DNA of 64,000 nt from Metabacillus indicus LMG 22858 (GCF_000708755.2 NZ_JGVU02000002.1:1240001-1304000), one strand, 5' to 3'. Numbered from the stretch's first letter, positions 24,533-34,492 are shown. Numbers and translations are program-made. The notes: generated by a model not told the origin, from the sequence alone.

Positions 24533-26695
24533 TTATTCAGCTTCTTCCAGCTCTCTTGCATTTTCAGGCTGGCCGACACCTTCTTCAATGCCTTCTTTGC
24601 TCTGTTCGCTTTTCAGTTCAAAATACTTATCCATAATTCTCCGTCCTATCAGGTTATTGATTGGATGAGAATTGCTGGCTTTATCATACGCCCATGGTAC
24701 AACTACTGAAAAGGCGATTTCAGGGTTGTTGTGAGGCGCATACCCCACAAGAGTCAGATTATAAGTAGGCGAAAGGAACTGGTCTTTGTTCGGCCCGTCG
24801 TAAAATGCCTGGGCTGTCCCTGTTTTGCCTGCAGGGAGGTAATCCGCTCCCATGAAATAACCATAGGCAGTCCCTCTTTTTTCCTGCATGACCCTTCTGA
24901 ATCCTTCCTGAACACGTTCAACATACTGGGGCTTCATTTCAACCTTATTTAACACTTCAGGATTAATGGATTCAATCACAGATCCAAGATTGTCTTTCGG
25001 AGACGGTTCTCTTATTTCCTTCACAAGCTGCGGCTTCATGCGGTAGCCGCCGTTTGCAATGACAGAAACATATTGCGCAAGCTGAAGCGGCGTATACGTG
25101 TCATATTGTCCGATTGATAAATCAAGCAGCAGGCCGGGCGTTACATCCCTTCCTTTAAAGCCTGTTGCTTCGTTAGGGAGGTCTATGCCCGTTTTGACGC
25201 CAAGACCAAACTGGCTGTAGTAGTTTCTCAGCACAGAAAAGGCTGATGTATCTAGGGGCAGTGATTTGTTTCGTCTATACTCGCCATCCGCCATAGCGAT
25301 GGCAGTTTTAAACATATATACATTGGAAGACCGCTGAAGCGCTTCAAGATCATTGATGTTTCCCATTGTCTGATAGGACTTTTTAGGCGGGGAGCCTTTG
25401 ATGTAAAGAGGTTCGTCCAGCTGTATGCTTCCGGGCTTAATCACACCTGATTGGAAACCTGAAAGAACAGTGGCCCCTTTTACAGCTGACCCCATTGTGT
25501 ATGAACTTGTCATCGTCCCGAGAGCATAATCATCAATGACGGTTTTTCCATTTTCATCTTTTTTGATCTGTTTACCCGCCATAGAAAGCACTTCACCGTT
25601 TCTCGGGTCCATCATGACGACAAAGGCCCGGTCAAGGAGGGCCGTTCCGGATTTCTTTTTGGCCGCTTTCAATTCTTCTTCGATGATCTTTTCAACTTCC
25701 TGCTGAAGCTCTACATCGACTGTCATGATCAGGTCTTTGCCGCTCTTTCCTTCGGTGATGATTTCTGTATCAATGATGTTTCCCGACTTATCGGTAATAT
25801 TGCGGGCTTTTGCTTTTTGCCCCTGCAGAATGTCTTCATATTGATACTCGAGATAACTTTTCCCCACTCTGTCATTCCGGCTGTACTCACGGGAAGTGAA
25901 ATAGTCCAGTCTGTCCTGGGGCACTCCCTCTTCAGAAGAAGAGATGCTGCCTATAAGCGTTCGGAGTGTTTTATCAAACACATAGTTGCGCTCCCAGTCG
26001 GTTGTAATATCGATACCGGGCAGCTCATCAAGGTTTTCGCTTATAAAAGCAAATTCCTTTTCAGAAATGTTGTCTTTTTTAATAATCTGGGGCGTCAGGG
26101 CATAACCGCTGTCCATTTCCCGTTTGATCGCAAGAACTTTAAGCTCTTCCTGAGTAATTTCCTTCAGCTCATTTTCCGTTATTCTTTCAAGCTGCAGATC
26201 GTACAGGTCATCTTCGCTCATTACTCCGTCAAGCACCTTCTGACGGTCCGCTTTCGTGATTTTCTTTTCTGCTTTTTCAGGACGCGTCAAAATCCAGTAA
26301 TCTTTTTTATCTCTTACCGTGATTTTCTTTAAGTCTTCTTCCAGAGCCTCCTGGTCCTCTTTTGAGTCCGTTGTGTCCTGGTCAAAAATCTTGGCAAGTT
26401 TGGCTGCTGTTTCAAGTCGTTCCTCTTGATCAGAAGAAGCCGATCTTGTATATGTAATCGCCTTGATCGGCTTGTTGTCTACAATTGTATTGTAGTTTCT
26501 GTCAAAGATTTTCCCCCGGGGGACAGACGTGCTTATTGTTACTTCTTCCGTCCTTTCAACTTCCTTGCGGTAATCTTCTCCATATACAATCTGGACAATG
26601 CCAAGCCTTAGTATCATTCCTGAAAATAACAAAAAGATAAGGAAAAACAGGATATTCAAGCGAAGCGGGACTGTCCGTTTCTTTTTCTTTGTCAT
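24533..26695 (-). CDS. pbpA: Class B penicillin-binding protein, PbpA-like transpeptidase
   Basis: 720 aa (B. subtilis PbpA/PBP2a 716), the elongation transpeptidase. One N-terminal membrane helix (NILFFLIFLLFSGMILRLGIV), a dimerisation domain including VPRGKIFDRNYN, and the transpeptidase domain with active-site SxxK in YTMGSAVKGAT, SxN in LQRSSNVYMF and KTG in PAGKTGTAQAF. The C-terminus is Glu-rich. The ATG follows AAGGCGGTG. Divergent and separated from pst by its own terminator; it is transcribed alone or with yqgE. Confidence 0.93.
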   Translation of the reverse strand: MTKKKKRTVPLRLNILFFLIFLLFSGMILRLGIVQIVYGEDYRKEVERTEEVTISTSVPRGKIFDRNYNTIVDNKPIKAITYTRSASSDQEERLETAAKLAKIFDQDTTDSKEDQEALEEDLKKITVRDKKDYWILTRPEKAEKKITKADRQKVLDGVMSEDDLYDLQLERITENELKEITQEELKVLAIKREMDSGYALTPQIIKKDNISEKEFAFISENLDELPGIDITTDWERNYVFDKTLRTLIGSISSSEEGVPQDRLDYFTSREYSRNDRVGKSYLEYQYEDILQGQKAKARNITDKSGNIIDTEIITEGKSGKDLIMTVDVELQQEVEKIIEEELKAAKKKSGTALLDRAFVVMMDPRNGEVLSMAGKQIKKDENGKTVIDDYALGTMTSSYTMGSAVKGATVLSGFQSGVIKPGSIQLDEPLYIKGSPPKKSYQTMGNINDLEALQRSSNVYMFKTAIAMADGEYRRNKSLPLDTSAFSVLRNYYSQFGLGVKTGIDLPNEATGFKGRDVTPGLLLDLSIGQYDTYTPLQLAQYVSVIANGGYRMKPQLVKEIREPSPKDNLGSVIESINPEVLNKVEMKPQYVERVQEGFRRVMQEKRGTAYGYFMGADYLPAGKTGTAQAFYDGPNKDQFLSPTYNLTLVGYAPHNNPEIAFSVVVPWAYDKASNSHPINNLIGRRIMDKYFELKSEQSKEGIEEGVGQPENARELEEAE

Positions 26696-26835
26696 GCTGC
26701 ACCGCCTTATTGTCGAAATCAGGTTTTAAAAATGAAAATAGACACCATAACATGGTGTCTACCCTCTATTTTATGAAAAAAATCGACTTATTTCTATTAT
26801 TTTCGACAGTTGTAACACGATTGTCATATGCCGTG

Positions 26836-28131
26836 TCAGCTGCTTTCTCCATCTACAAGGTTCGGCTCAGGCATTTTTTTCTGTCCGTTAACCTCTTTTT
26901 TATCGATGGGTTCATTTGTTTCAGGCAGTGAAACCTTCCTTATGAAAAAATAAATACAGCTGTGTCCTGCCCCTATGATAGCAAGCAGAAAAGGAATGCT
27001 CTGTTTTTCATTAAACAGCGTGACAGAAAGAATAAACAGGAGGATTGACGTAATTCTCCCCATGTTTAAAAACAGTTCTCTGACGACAATGTATTCGATC
27101 CTTGCTTCTCCTGCATTCCATGACCGCCCAATCACATCGTAAGTCAATGAAATGTAGGGAACGAGCAGAAGCGGATAGGCGACCGCAATAGAAATCGCAT
27201 AGATGATGAGCTTTGTGTAGGTCAGATCAAAAAGAAGCAGGAAAATGGAAGCATAAAGCAGAATTCCCCCTGCCAGGATAAACTTCTTTCTCATTTTCTT
27301 CGTAATCATCCTTGTGGCCAGATAATAAAAAACAAAAGCAACCGCAGAGTTAATCAGCCCATATTTCCCCAGAGCAAGTTCGCTGCCGGTCGTGATAAAA
27401 ACAAGGACTCCAATGACAAAAATAAACGTACCTTCCCTGAGCCCCTGAAAGAAATGAGCGTTCGTAATCATACGCCAGTTCATGTTCCGCTTTCTTTCTT
27501 TTAAAACATCCATAAGCAGAAAACGCCCGTTCGCATGCCTTCTTTTCAAGAAGAGACTTAGAATCACTGCACAAAAAAACAGGGCAAGCGACAGGGAAAA
27601 GATTGTTTTGTATCCCGTGTCTCCTGCAAGCCTTGAGATGACAAAACCGGCGACAATCGGGCCGATCATTCCAGCAGAGGAAGTCATGACCCCTAAAAAT
27701 CCGTTAAAAAAGTCCCTTGTCTCAGGTTCTGTAATTTCAAATGTCAGTACATTAAAGGAAAGCCAGTAAAAACCTGAGCCTATCCCAAGAAGACCTCCAA
27801 GCAAAATCAAATTATCTGCTGCCCTGTCCCCAATTAAGAGAACGGACAGATAAAATACAGCCAGAAAGGCAACACCAAGACGAAACACAATCACCCGGTC
27901 AATTTTTTTCGCCCATCTCCCGGCAATAATAAATGTAATGGGCTGCATGATCACAATCGTCAGATTATAGATCCCTAAATCCAAAAAACTGCCGGACTGC
28001 TTCCACAAATACACATTAACAAAAGCATTCGAGAGGGCAATCCCTAAAGAATACATGCCCCCAATCGTCAGAAGCAGAAGCAAATCGCGGTTCACTTCCA
28101 CATTACCAAAGACTTTCTGCAGCTTAGACAT
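26836..28131 (-). CDS. yqgE: MFS transporter YqgE-like
   Basis: 431-aa major facilitator protein with about 12 hydrophobic segments and a cytosolic basic loop near the middle (LFLKRRHANGRFLLMDVLKERKRNMNWR). The A-motif-like segment after helix 2 reads AGRWAKKIDRVIVFRLG. Substrate unknown. Position between pbpA and sodA matches B. subtilis yqgE. GGGGAG precedes the ATG. A 122-bp repeat array begins 60 bases upstream of the start. Confidence 0.86.
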   Translation of the reverse strand: MSKLQKVFGNVEVNRDLLLLLTIGGMYSLGIALSNAFVNVYLWKQSGSFLDLGIYNLTIVIMQPITFIIAGRWAKKIDRVIVFRLGVAFLAVFYLSVLLIGDRAADNLILLGGLLGIGSGFYWLSFNVLTFEITEPETRDFFNGFLGVMTSSAGMIGPIVAGFVISRLAGDTGYKTIFSLSLALFFCAVILSLFLKRRHANGRFLLMDVLKERKRNMNWRMITNAHFFQGLREGTFIFVIGVLVFITTGSELALGKYGLINSAVAFVFYYLATRMITKKMRKKFILAGGILLYASIFLLLFDLTYTKLIIYAISIAVAYPLLLVPYISLTYDVIGRSWNAGEARIEYIVVRELFLNMGRITSILLFILSVTLFNEKQSIPFLLAIIGAGHSCIYFFIRKVSLPETNEPIDKKEVNGQKKMPEPNLVDGESS

Positions 28132-28191
28132 ACCTAAAACTCCCCTTCATCAGCTACTAATTAGTCTGTGTAAAGGGGGGGGAGATATGCA

Positions 28192-28702
28192 AAGAAAAGC
28201 GGAATCAGCCGTTTAGCTCCGATAGGCAGATAAGAAATCACCCGAAAAGTCCGCTTTTGACTTTTTGGGGGATTTTGTTCTGACAGAGGAGTTGGCTGAT
28301 GGAGCTGGACACCACGAAAAGCGGAATCGCCCGGTTAGCTCCGAAGGACAGAAAAGGATCCGACGGAAAAAGCCGGGTTTGCTTTTTGCGGCGGAGCCGT
28401 TCTGGCCGAGGAGTTGGGCGATGGAGCTGGACAATACGAAAAGCAGAGCCTTTCGTTTAGCCCTGACAGGCAGAAAAGAAATCACCCAAAAAGTCCGGGT
28501 TTGACTTTTTGGGGGATTTTGTTCTGACGGAAGGGTGGGAGGCGGAGCTGGACAATGAGAAAAGCGGAATCATCCGTTTAGCTCCGGGAGTCAGATAAGG
28601 AAGCGGCGGAAAAGGCGCTTTATGCCTTTTTTGACGATTCCGTTCTGGCAGAGGAGTTGGCTGATGGAGCTGGACAACACGAAAAGCGGAATCAGCCGTT
28701 TA
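28192..28702 (+). repeat. 122-bp tandem structured repeat, array 2 (four full units and a 5' partial)
   Basis: Units begin at 28192, 28314, 28436, 28557 and 28679 (steps 122, 122, 121, 122); the last stops near 28702. They share with array 1 the start GAAAAGCGGA, the GCTCC or GCCCT arm, a central hairpin and the end GGAGCTGGACA. Outer 7-base arms pair perfectly but differ between units: ATCAGCC (28204-28210)/GGCTGAT (28294-28300) and ATCGCCC (28326-28332)/GGGCGAT (28416-28422). Unit 4 has one mismatch. The array fills most of the 637-base yqgE-sodA gap. Confidence 0.94.
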
Positions 28703-28726
28703 ATTCTTACTATAAAATCTCCAAAT

Positions 28727-28760
28727 AAAAAAACAGGAAATCCAAGATTTCCTGTTTTTT
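28727..28760 (-). terminator. Terminator of sodA
   Basis: AAAAAACAGGAAATC/GATTTCCTGTTTTTT around CAA, just after the sodA stop. Confidence 0.93.
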
Positions 28761-28768
28761 CACGTCTA

Positions 28769-29377
28769 TTATTTAGCTTCTTCGTAGCGTCTGTTTACTT
28801 CTTCCCAGTTTACAACGTTCCAGAAAGCTCCGATGTAGTCAGGACGGCGGTTTTGGTAGTTCAGGTAGTAAGCATGCTCCCAGACATCAAGACCAAGGAT
28901 CGGCGTTTTGCCTTCCATTAAAGGAGAGTCCTGGTTTGGAGTGCTTGTTACTTCAAGCTCGCCATTGTTTACAACAAGCCATGCCCAGCCAGATCCAAAG
29001 CGTGTAGCGCCAGCTTTAGCGAATTCTTCTTTGAATGTTTCAAAGCTTCCGAATTTGCTGTTGATTTTGTCAGCAAGTTCTCCTGATGGAGCTCCGCCGC
29101 CGTTTGGTGAAAGGATTGTCCAGAACAGGCTGTGGTTCGCATGGCCGCCGCCGTTGTTGCGTACAGCTGTGCGCGCTGATTCAGGCACTGCGTCAAGATT
29201 TGAAACAAGTTCTTCAACACTTTTGCTGAGAAGATCGTCATGACCTTCTAGAGCAGCATTCACGTTCGTGATGTATGTGTTATGGTGTTTCGTGTGGTGA
29301 ATATTCATTGTTTCCTTATCGATATGCGGTTCAAGTGCATCATATGCGTAAGGCAGTTGCGGTAGTTCGTAAGCCAT
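28769..29377 (-). CDS. sodA: Superoxide dismutase, Mn type
   Basis: 202 aa. Metal ligands: His27 in [12 protein letters not shown], His in [11 protein letters not shown], and the Asp/His pair in [25 protein letters not shown] and Gln in [13 protein letters not shown] fit manganese-preferring enzymes. Cytosolic, removes superoxide. AAGGAGGAG precedes the ATG, and a terminator follows directly, so the gene is monocistronic. Confidence 0.97.
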   Translation of the reverse strand: MAYELPQLPYAYDALEPHIDKETMNIHHTKHHNTYITNVNAALEGHDDLLSKSVEELVSNLDAVPESARTAVRNNGGGHANHSLFWTILSPNGGGAPSGELADKINSKFGSFETFKEEFAKAGATRFGSGWAWLVVNNGELEVTSTPNQDSPLMEGKTPILGLDVWEHAYYLNYQNRRPDYIGAFWNVVNWEEVNRRYEEAK

Positions 29378-29493
29378 TTAAATCTCCTCCTTGAATGGTA
29401 TGTAGTTGCTAAGCCTAAGCTTGTCACATTAAGATTACCAAAATTGACCGATTGTTTCAATTTATATGCATGTTTTTTCGAATGTTCTTCACG

Positions 29494-29976
29494 TCAGAGA
29501 ACGGTATACAGGAAATAACCGATCATAACGAGCTGAATGATTGTTTTGGCAAAAACCCCTGATATAAATCCAATAAGAGATCCAAGGCCGACTTTTACAG
29601 ATTCATTAAAATCTTTTTTGTGAACGAGAAGTTCTGCAAGCACTGCACCGATAAACGGTCCAATGATGATTCCCGCTATAGGAATGATAAATGGACCGAT
29701 CAAAAGTCCAATCGTGCTTCCCCAAATGGCAGCCTTGCTTCCTCCGACTCTTTTGACCCCCATTAAATTTGCCACATAGTCAGCGGCAAATAAGACAGCG
29801 ACAAACACTCCCTCAATCAGCCAGAACTGATAGCCGAATTCCTCAAAGCCAAAGAAAGCGCCAAATAGAAGAAATCCGCCGACAATGAAGAGAACGCTTG
29901 GGATAATCGGATAAATCAGTCCTGCAAATCCAATCACAAACATAATGATAATCAGTGTCCAATATAAAGCTTCCAA
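29494..29976 (-). CDS. yqgC: DUF456 membrane protein YqgC
   Basis: About 160 aa, four or five membrane helices, with the DUF456 features [18 protein letters not shown] and [18 protein letters not shown] (glycine-zipper-like). Function unknown. The frame stays open to 30021, but that stretch contains the terminator of the upstream cotransporter. I therefore place the start at the TTG before EALYWTLII, 9 bases after GAGTGGTG; a GTG at 29988 is the alternative. Confidence 0.82.
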   Translation of the reverse strand: MEALYWTLIIIMFVIGFAGLIYPIIPSVLFIVGGFLLFGAFFGFEEFGYQFWLIEGVFVAVLFAADYVANLMGVKRVGGSKAAIWGSTIGLLIGPFIIPIAGIIIGPFIGAVLAELLVHKKDFNESVKVGLGSLIGFISGVFAKTIIQLVMIGYFLYTVL

Positions 29977-30010
29977 ATCGGAAAACACCACTCTTTCTTC
30001 GTTATTGCTG

Positions 30011-30040
30011 AAAAAAAGCAAGAGCTTTAGCCCTTGCTTT
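30011..30040 (-). terminator. Terminator of the Na/Pi cotransporter gene
   Basis: AAAGCAAG/CTTGCTTT with loop GGCTAAAGCT on the minus strand followed by a T run. Confidence 0.82.
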
Positions 30041-30071
30041 CATTATAGCTTATTCAGTCTTTTTTAAACCA

Positions 30072-31709
30072 TTATTTGCGGTAGCCAAGCACAGCTTCAG
30101 CGATGTTGACAGAATGGTCGCCGATTCGCTCAAGGTTGCTGATGATGTCGACAAATACAATGCCTGCCTGACCCGTGCAGCTTCCCTCATTTATGCGGAG
30201 AATATGCTTTTTGCGCAGTGTGCGTTCCATTTTGTCAATCTGTTCTTCTGATTTCATGACTTTTGCTGCAAGATCTGTATTTTTATCATCTAATGCAGTA
30301 ATGGCATCTTTCAGCGTGCTGATTGTCAAAGTGAACATTTCATCTAAATCTTTCAGTGCGGATTCAGTGAGCTTTACTTTGTTTGTAAGCTGATAATCGA
30401 CAAGCTCCACAATGTTTTCAAAGTGATCGCCGACGCGTTCGATGTCTCTTACCGTATCCATCAGAGTTGAATGTTCTTCAGACTCTGCTGCAGACATTTC
30501 TGCCCGTGAAATTAATACGAGATAGTCTGTGATTTTCCGGTCAAGATTATTGATGGCATCTTCGATCTGGTAAGCTGTATCGGCATGTTTACTCTGGTTT
30601 GTTTTCAGATATTGATTTGCCTCTTCAAGGCCAAGTGATGCAAACTGACCCATGCGAAGGATTTCCTCTTTCGCCTGGCCAAGCGCAATGGAAGAGGATT
30701 GCTCAATAAACAGCGGATCCAAATGTTTTGCTTTGTATTCTACCAGAGAATCTTCTCCAGGAATTAACTTTGTTACAATGTAAGCAAGCACCCCGATAAA
30801 CGGAAGCTGAATTAACGTATTTGATAAGTTAAATGTTCCATGAGCAAAGGCAATCGTCATCTCGGGATTCAATCCAAGGTTCGCCTTCAGCATGGCGACA
30901 AAGGCTGTGAACAGCGGCAGAATCAGCAGGAAAATGGCTGTCCCTATCAAGTTGAAGATAACATGCGTCAATGCCGCTCTTCTTGCAGCAACAGAAGCAC
31001 CAATTGAAGCCAAAACGGCCGTAATCGTAGTACCAATGTTATCTCCGAAAAGAACCGGCAGGGAAGCTTTAATATCAATCAGGCCAAGTCCATGAAGCTC
31101 CTGCAGGATACCGATTGTCGCACTCGAGCTTTGGACGATGACAGTAAAGACAGTGCCGATCACAACGCCAAGCAGCGGATTGTCACTCATGCTGACAGTG
31201 AGTTCCTGAAAAGCCTGAAGCGAACGAAGCGGCTTCATGCCGTCGCCCATTAATTCAAGTCCAAAGAACAAAGCACCAAATCCGAAGACAATCTGGCCGA
31301 AGTTATGAATTTTTTTGTTTTTAAAGAAGAAAAGCAGTACAGCACCGGCAAACAGAATCGGCAGTGCATAGTCTGAAATTTTAATACCTATGATAAAGGC
31401 TGTGACAGTGGTTCCAATATTTGCACCCATAATGACACCAATTGCCTGGCGCAAATTCATAAACCCTGCGCTGACAAGTCCTACGACGAGTACAGTCGTA
31501 CCGCTGCTTGACTGGATGAGTATTGTAACAAATATACCTGCCAGAACACCCATAACAGGATTTGTCGTAAACTTATCCAGTATGTCACGCAGTCTGTCAC
31601 CTGCTGATTTTTGCAGTCCGTCGCCCATGAATTTAATTCCGAAGAGGAAAATCCCAAGGCCTCCGAGAAATTCAAAGATCATCTTCTGTAAATCGAGATC
31701 CAACTTCAT
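30072..31709 (-). CDS. Na/Pi cotransporter family protein with C-terminal PhoU domain
   Basis: 545 aa. Two inverted NptA/PNaS repeats, each with the QSSS signature (VTILIQSSSGTTVLVVG and VIVQSSSATIGILQE), carried on about eight to ten membrane helices, probably sodium-phosphate symport. The last 200 residues are a PhoU-like helical domain (RDIERVGDHFENIVELVDY and SNLERIGDHSVNIAEAVLGY). A PhoP-type box lies upstream. Together with pst 6 kb away it would give the cell two phosphate systems. GTTAGGGG precedes the ATG. Confidence 0.92.
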   Translation of the reverse strand: MKLDLDLQKMIFEFLGGLGIFLFGIKFMGDGLQKSAGDRLRDILDKFTTNPVMGVLAGIFVTILIQSSSGTTVLVVGLVSAGFMNLRQAIGVIMGANIGTTVTAFIIGIKISDYALPILFAGAVLLFFFKNKKIHNFGQIVFGFGALFFGLELMGDGMKPLRSLQAFQELTVSMSDNPLLGVVIGTVFTVIVQSSSATIGILQELHGLGLIDIKASLPVLFGDNIGTTITAVLASIGASVAARRAALTHVIFNLIGTAIFLLILPLFTAFVAMLKANLGLNPEMTIAFAHGTFNLSNTLIQLPFIGVLAYIVTKLIPGEDSLVEYKAKHLDPLFIEQSSSIALGQAKEEILRMGQFASLGLEEANQYLKTNQSKHADTAYQIEDAINNLDRKITDYLVLISRAEMSAAESEEHSTLMDTVRDIERVGDHFENIVELVDYQLTNKVKLTESALKDLDEMFTLTISTLKDAITALDDKNTDLAAKVMKSEEQIDKMERTLRKKHILRINEGSCTGQAGIVFVDIISNLERIGDHSVNIAEAVLGYRK

Positions 31710-31756
31710 TCAACCCCTAACATCTTTTTATCGACATGTTTCTACAACCTCCCCAA

Positions 31757-31785
31757 TTATTAACGAATTGTGGATTGATTGTAAA
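31757..31785 (-). promoter_or_regulatory. Probable SigA promoter of the Na/Pi cotransporter
   Basis: TTTACA (minus strand 31785-31780), 17-base spacer, TAATAA (31762-31757), about 50 bases upstream of the start codon. Confidence 0.55.
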
Positions 31786-31789
31786 GGTG

Positions 31790-31828
31790 TTTATCCCTTT
31801 TTCATAAAAAATTTACAATATCTTAACA
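31790..31828 (+). promoter_or_regulatory. Candidate PhoP box between the Na/Pi cotransporter and yqgB
   Basis: On the + strand, TTTATC, TTCATA, TTTACA and TTAACA are spaced by exactly five bases (31790, 31801, 31812, 31823). Three of four match TT(A/T/C)A(C/T)A fully. The box adjoins the -35 of the divergent Na/Pi promoter and points toward yqgB. Which of the two genes it controls cannot be told from sequence. Confidence 0.65.
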
Positions 31829-31917
31829 TTAGCAGTTTCTATTCGATTATTCCTTGTTTCTTGCGGTCTGCATGGTTAAAATGAAAACTGGATGATTATA
31901 GAAGGATGTGCGTATAA

Positions 31918-32691
31918 TTGAACATTTTTAAACAGCTCGCAAAAAGTACTTATTCCCCCAAATCGATCTCCATGTTCAGATTTCAGGGAATCGGCAAAAC
32001 CATTCTTTATGTCTTTATGCTGACAATACTTATCACCCTGCCAATGGGGATTTACATGTCCTCCGGCATATCAGCACTGCTGAAAGGCCTTGACTCAACA
32101 CTTAGAGAGGACTTGCCGGAGTTTACAATAGAAGATGGAGCATTGGTTTCAGATGCGAAAGAGCCGTTAGAGCTCACAAAAGATGATCTCTTTATCGTCT
32201 TCGATCCCACTGGTTCTTTTACAGTTCAGGAAATTGAAAGCAAAGAAAATGCGATCGGCCTCCTGAAAAATGAATTTGTCTATGCTTTTGCCGGACAGTC
32301 GCAAAGCTATGATTACTCTATGCTGAACACATTGTCTAAAGCGGATCTGCTGACGTACTCGTCCCAGTTCGAAAGTGTTCTGCCAATTGTCATCGGAACT
32401 GTCCTGCTCGTCTTTTACCTTTTTACCGCTGCATCAAAATTTATCGAAATTACGTTTCTTGCGTTTGTGAGTATTCTCTTTAAGAATAGTCTGCAGAAAA
32501 AAGTGAATTTTAAACAGCTGTGGGTAATGGCTGCATATTCAATTACACTCGCATCTATTTTCTTCATGATTATGGAGTTCCTGCAAATTTCGGTCCCTAG
32601 CGGAATTTTCATCAACTGGTTTGTAAATCTGGTTGTCATGTATCTGGCACTTAAAGAAATTCCCGGTGCACGCAAGAAAACGCTCGACTGA
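31918..32691 (+). CDS. yqgB: DUF1189 membrane protein YqgB
   Basis: 257 aa, TTG start 9 bases after AGAAGGATG. An N-terminal cytosolic segment (FKQLAKSTYSPKSISMFRFQGIGKTI) is followed by one membrane helix, an extracytoplasmic domain of about 120 residues, and three further helices toward the C-terminus. It fits the DUF1189 family, function unknown; some members sit near maltodextrin genes. Divergent from the Na/Pi cotransporter with a PhoP-like box between them. Confidence 0.86.
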   Translation: MNIFKQLAKSTYSPKSISMFRFQGIGKTILYVFMLTILITLPMGIYMSSGISALLKGLDSTLREDLPEFTIEDGALVSDAKEPLELTKDDLFIVFDPTGSFTVQEIESKENAIGLLKNEFVYAFAGQSQSYDYSMLNTLSKADLLTYSSQFESVLPIVIGTVLLVFYLFTAASKFIEITFLAFVSILFKNSLQKKVNFKQLWVMAAYSITLASIFFMIMEFLQISVPSGIFINWFVNLVVMYLALKEIPGARKKTLD

Positions 32692-32696
32692 CTGAC

Positions 32697-32740
32697 AAAA
32701 TGAGCCCCAAAGCATCTTCAGCTTTGGGGCTCATTTTATA
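32697..32740. terminator. Bidirectional terminator between yqgB and the MCP gene
   Basis: TGAGCCCCAAAGC/GCTTTGGGGCTCA with a seven-base loop and TTTTATA or TTTTGTC tails on the two strands. Confidence 0.92.
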
Positions 32741-32752
32741 TGTACAAGTGTT

Positions 32753-34492
32753 TTACACTTTGTATTCTTTGGCGGATTGCGCGAGGCTCTTTGAAAGTTC
32801 TGAAACCCTTAACCCGATTTCATGCGTTCTGCTTACCTGAGTCATTTGTTCTTCTGAAGAAAACAGCATCTGCTCTGCGCTCGCAAGCGTTTCCTGAGAA
32901 ACAGATTCAAAGCCTGCCGAAGATTTTTCCATGACAGGCAGATAGTCATGCAGCTTATTCATTTGCCTCTTCATTCCAGACAGCCTGTCACTCACTGTTT
33001 TAATTTCAATTGAAAGTTCATCAAACAGAACACGTGATTCTGAAGCCGCATGAAGATGGGAGTGAATGGCTGAGAGCATTTCATCAAATTCTTTTGATGC
33101 ATGAACGGCGATACCCTCCATGTTTGAGATGGAATTCCTGATTTTATGAGTGGCATTTGATGATTGTTCAGCGAGTTTTTTCACCTCATCTGCAACAACG
33201 GCAAACCCTTTTCCCGCCTCACCCGCTCTGGCTGCTTCAATGGCTGCATTGAGTGCAAGCAGTTTCGTCTGCTCAGCAATCGTATGAATAATGGCGGCAA
33301 CATCCGCAATCGACATGGAATGCTCTTTCACGCTTCTGATCACAGCCGTCATTTTCTCTGTTTCGCGCTCAAATACATTCATCGTACGGATCATCTTTGA
33401 TCCCTGCTCTTCTCCGCGTGCTGCTGAAGAGTTCATATCTGATGCACGGCTGAACAAAAATTCCATGTTGCGGAAAACTTCTTTTAATTCATCCTTCACC
33501 CTGCTGAACACCTCTGCGCTTTCCGCTGAACCCGCGGCTGTCTGCTCTGCACCCAATTTCACAATTTTAATGGCCTCTACAAGCTGGCCATTTTGCATAA
33601 CCCCTTCATCTGTCGCTTCCCTGAGCTGATCTCCTTTAGCCGACAGCTCATCTGCAGCATGATTGATATCACCAATAATGCTGCGCATATGATTCATCAT
33701 GGAATTAAAGCTTTTCATGACTGAATTTATTTCAGGAACCTTCGTTTTCACATGGACATTCCTTGTTAAATCGCCGTCCCTCACATCTTTCATCGCTTTT
33801 CTGAGGACGGCAAGAGGATTCGTTAAGCTTCTGATCACAATAATCAGCACCGCTGCTGTAAGCAGGACACTGATTCCAATCATCCAAACGGTAAATGAAG
33901 CGAGGGTCTTAGAGGTTTCCATATAACTTTCTGTCTCTACCGCAATAAGGAATTGACCCTTGAGCTCCTGAACTTTCTTAAAAGACAATGTGTAGTCGGT
34001 CCCGCCTATCGTCTGGTGGATCACGCCATTTTTCTTTTCGGTGATTTCTTTCAGCTGATCCTCTTTAAATTGCAGCCTGCTGTTTGAACTCACAGAAAAA
34101 GGATTGGCCTTCCCTTCGGCTACAAGGAAAAAATCAGCCTTCAGCCCGTCCTGTATTAATGCGGAGGCCTGGTTGGAGAGGACCACTTTATTAAACCTTT
34201 CAAGGAATGAATCCTCTTCGCCTACGTAGGCAATCATAAGATTCCCTGCAATTTCGTTTGTCGTGTTAACCTCCCTTGCAAGCCTGTCCTCAATCAATGA
34301 CATCGTTGCTTCTTTGGATTTTGAATAAGAAATAAAACCTACAGCACTTATAGATGCTGCCATAATGGTTAATACAAGGAACAGGAGCCTTGCCTGGAGG
34401 CTCACTTCTGATATTTTTACAGATCGTATCTTCATGTATATGTAAGATAAAGACCCATTCTTTTTGCTTACTTTCCCGATAAGTCCCTTCAA
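32753..34492 (-). CDS. Methyl-accepting chemotaxis protein
   Basis: 579-aa transmembrane receptor. First helix around residues 35-55 ([21 protein letters not shown]), an extracellular sensor of about 130 residues of single-Cache type, a second helix ([18 protein letters not shown]), a HAMP domain ([18 protein letters not shown]), and the signalling domain with the hairpin tip [39 protein letters not shown], cited in part. The ligand is unknown. The TTG start has AGGAAGGGTG upstream; the ATG 20 codons later lacks a site. B. subtilis has no MCP gene at this place, so it is a lineage-specific insertion. Confidence 0.94.
   Translation of the reverse strand: MKGLIGKVSKKNGSLSYIYMKIRSVKISEVSLQARLLFLVLTIMAASISAVGFISYSKSKEATMSLIEDRLAREVNTTNEIAGNLMIAYVGEEDSFLERFNKVVLSNQASALIQDGLKADFFLVAEGKANPFSVSSNSRLQFKEDQLKEITEKKNGVIHQTIGGTDYTLSFKKVQELKGQFLIAVETESYMETSKTLASFTVWMIGISVLLTAAVLIIVIRSLTNPLAVLRKAMKDVRDGDLTRNVHVKTKVPEINSVMKSFNSMMNHMRSIIGDINHAADELSAKGDQLREATDEGVMQNGQLVEAIKIVKLGAEQTAAGSAESAEVFSRVKDELKEVFRNMEFLFSRASDMNSSAARGEEQGSKMIRTMNVFERETEKMTAVIRSVKEHSMSIADVAAIIHTIAEQTKLLALNAAIEAARAGEAGKGFAVVADEVKKLAEQSSNATHKIRNSISNMEGIAVHASKEFDEMLSAIHSHLHAASESRVLFDELSIEIKTVSDRLSGMKRQMNKLHDYLPVMEKSSAGFESVSQETLASAEQMLFSSEEQMTQVSRTHEIGLRVSELSKSLAQSAKEYKV

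Noticed and set aside
28213-28504. Open frames of 79-90 codons inside the repeat array
   Set aside because: They arise from the repeated DNA itself, have no ribosome binding sites and differ between units by frame.
28192-28702. Repeat array as a CRISPR
   Set aside because: The whole 122-bp unit is conserved with no unique spacers, repeat length is far above CRISPR repeats, and no cas gene is near.
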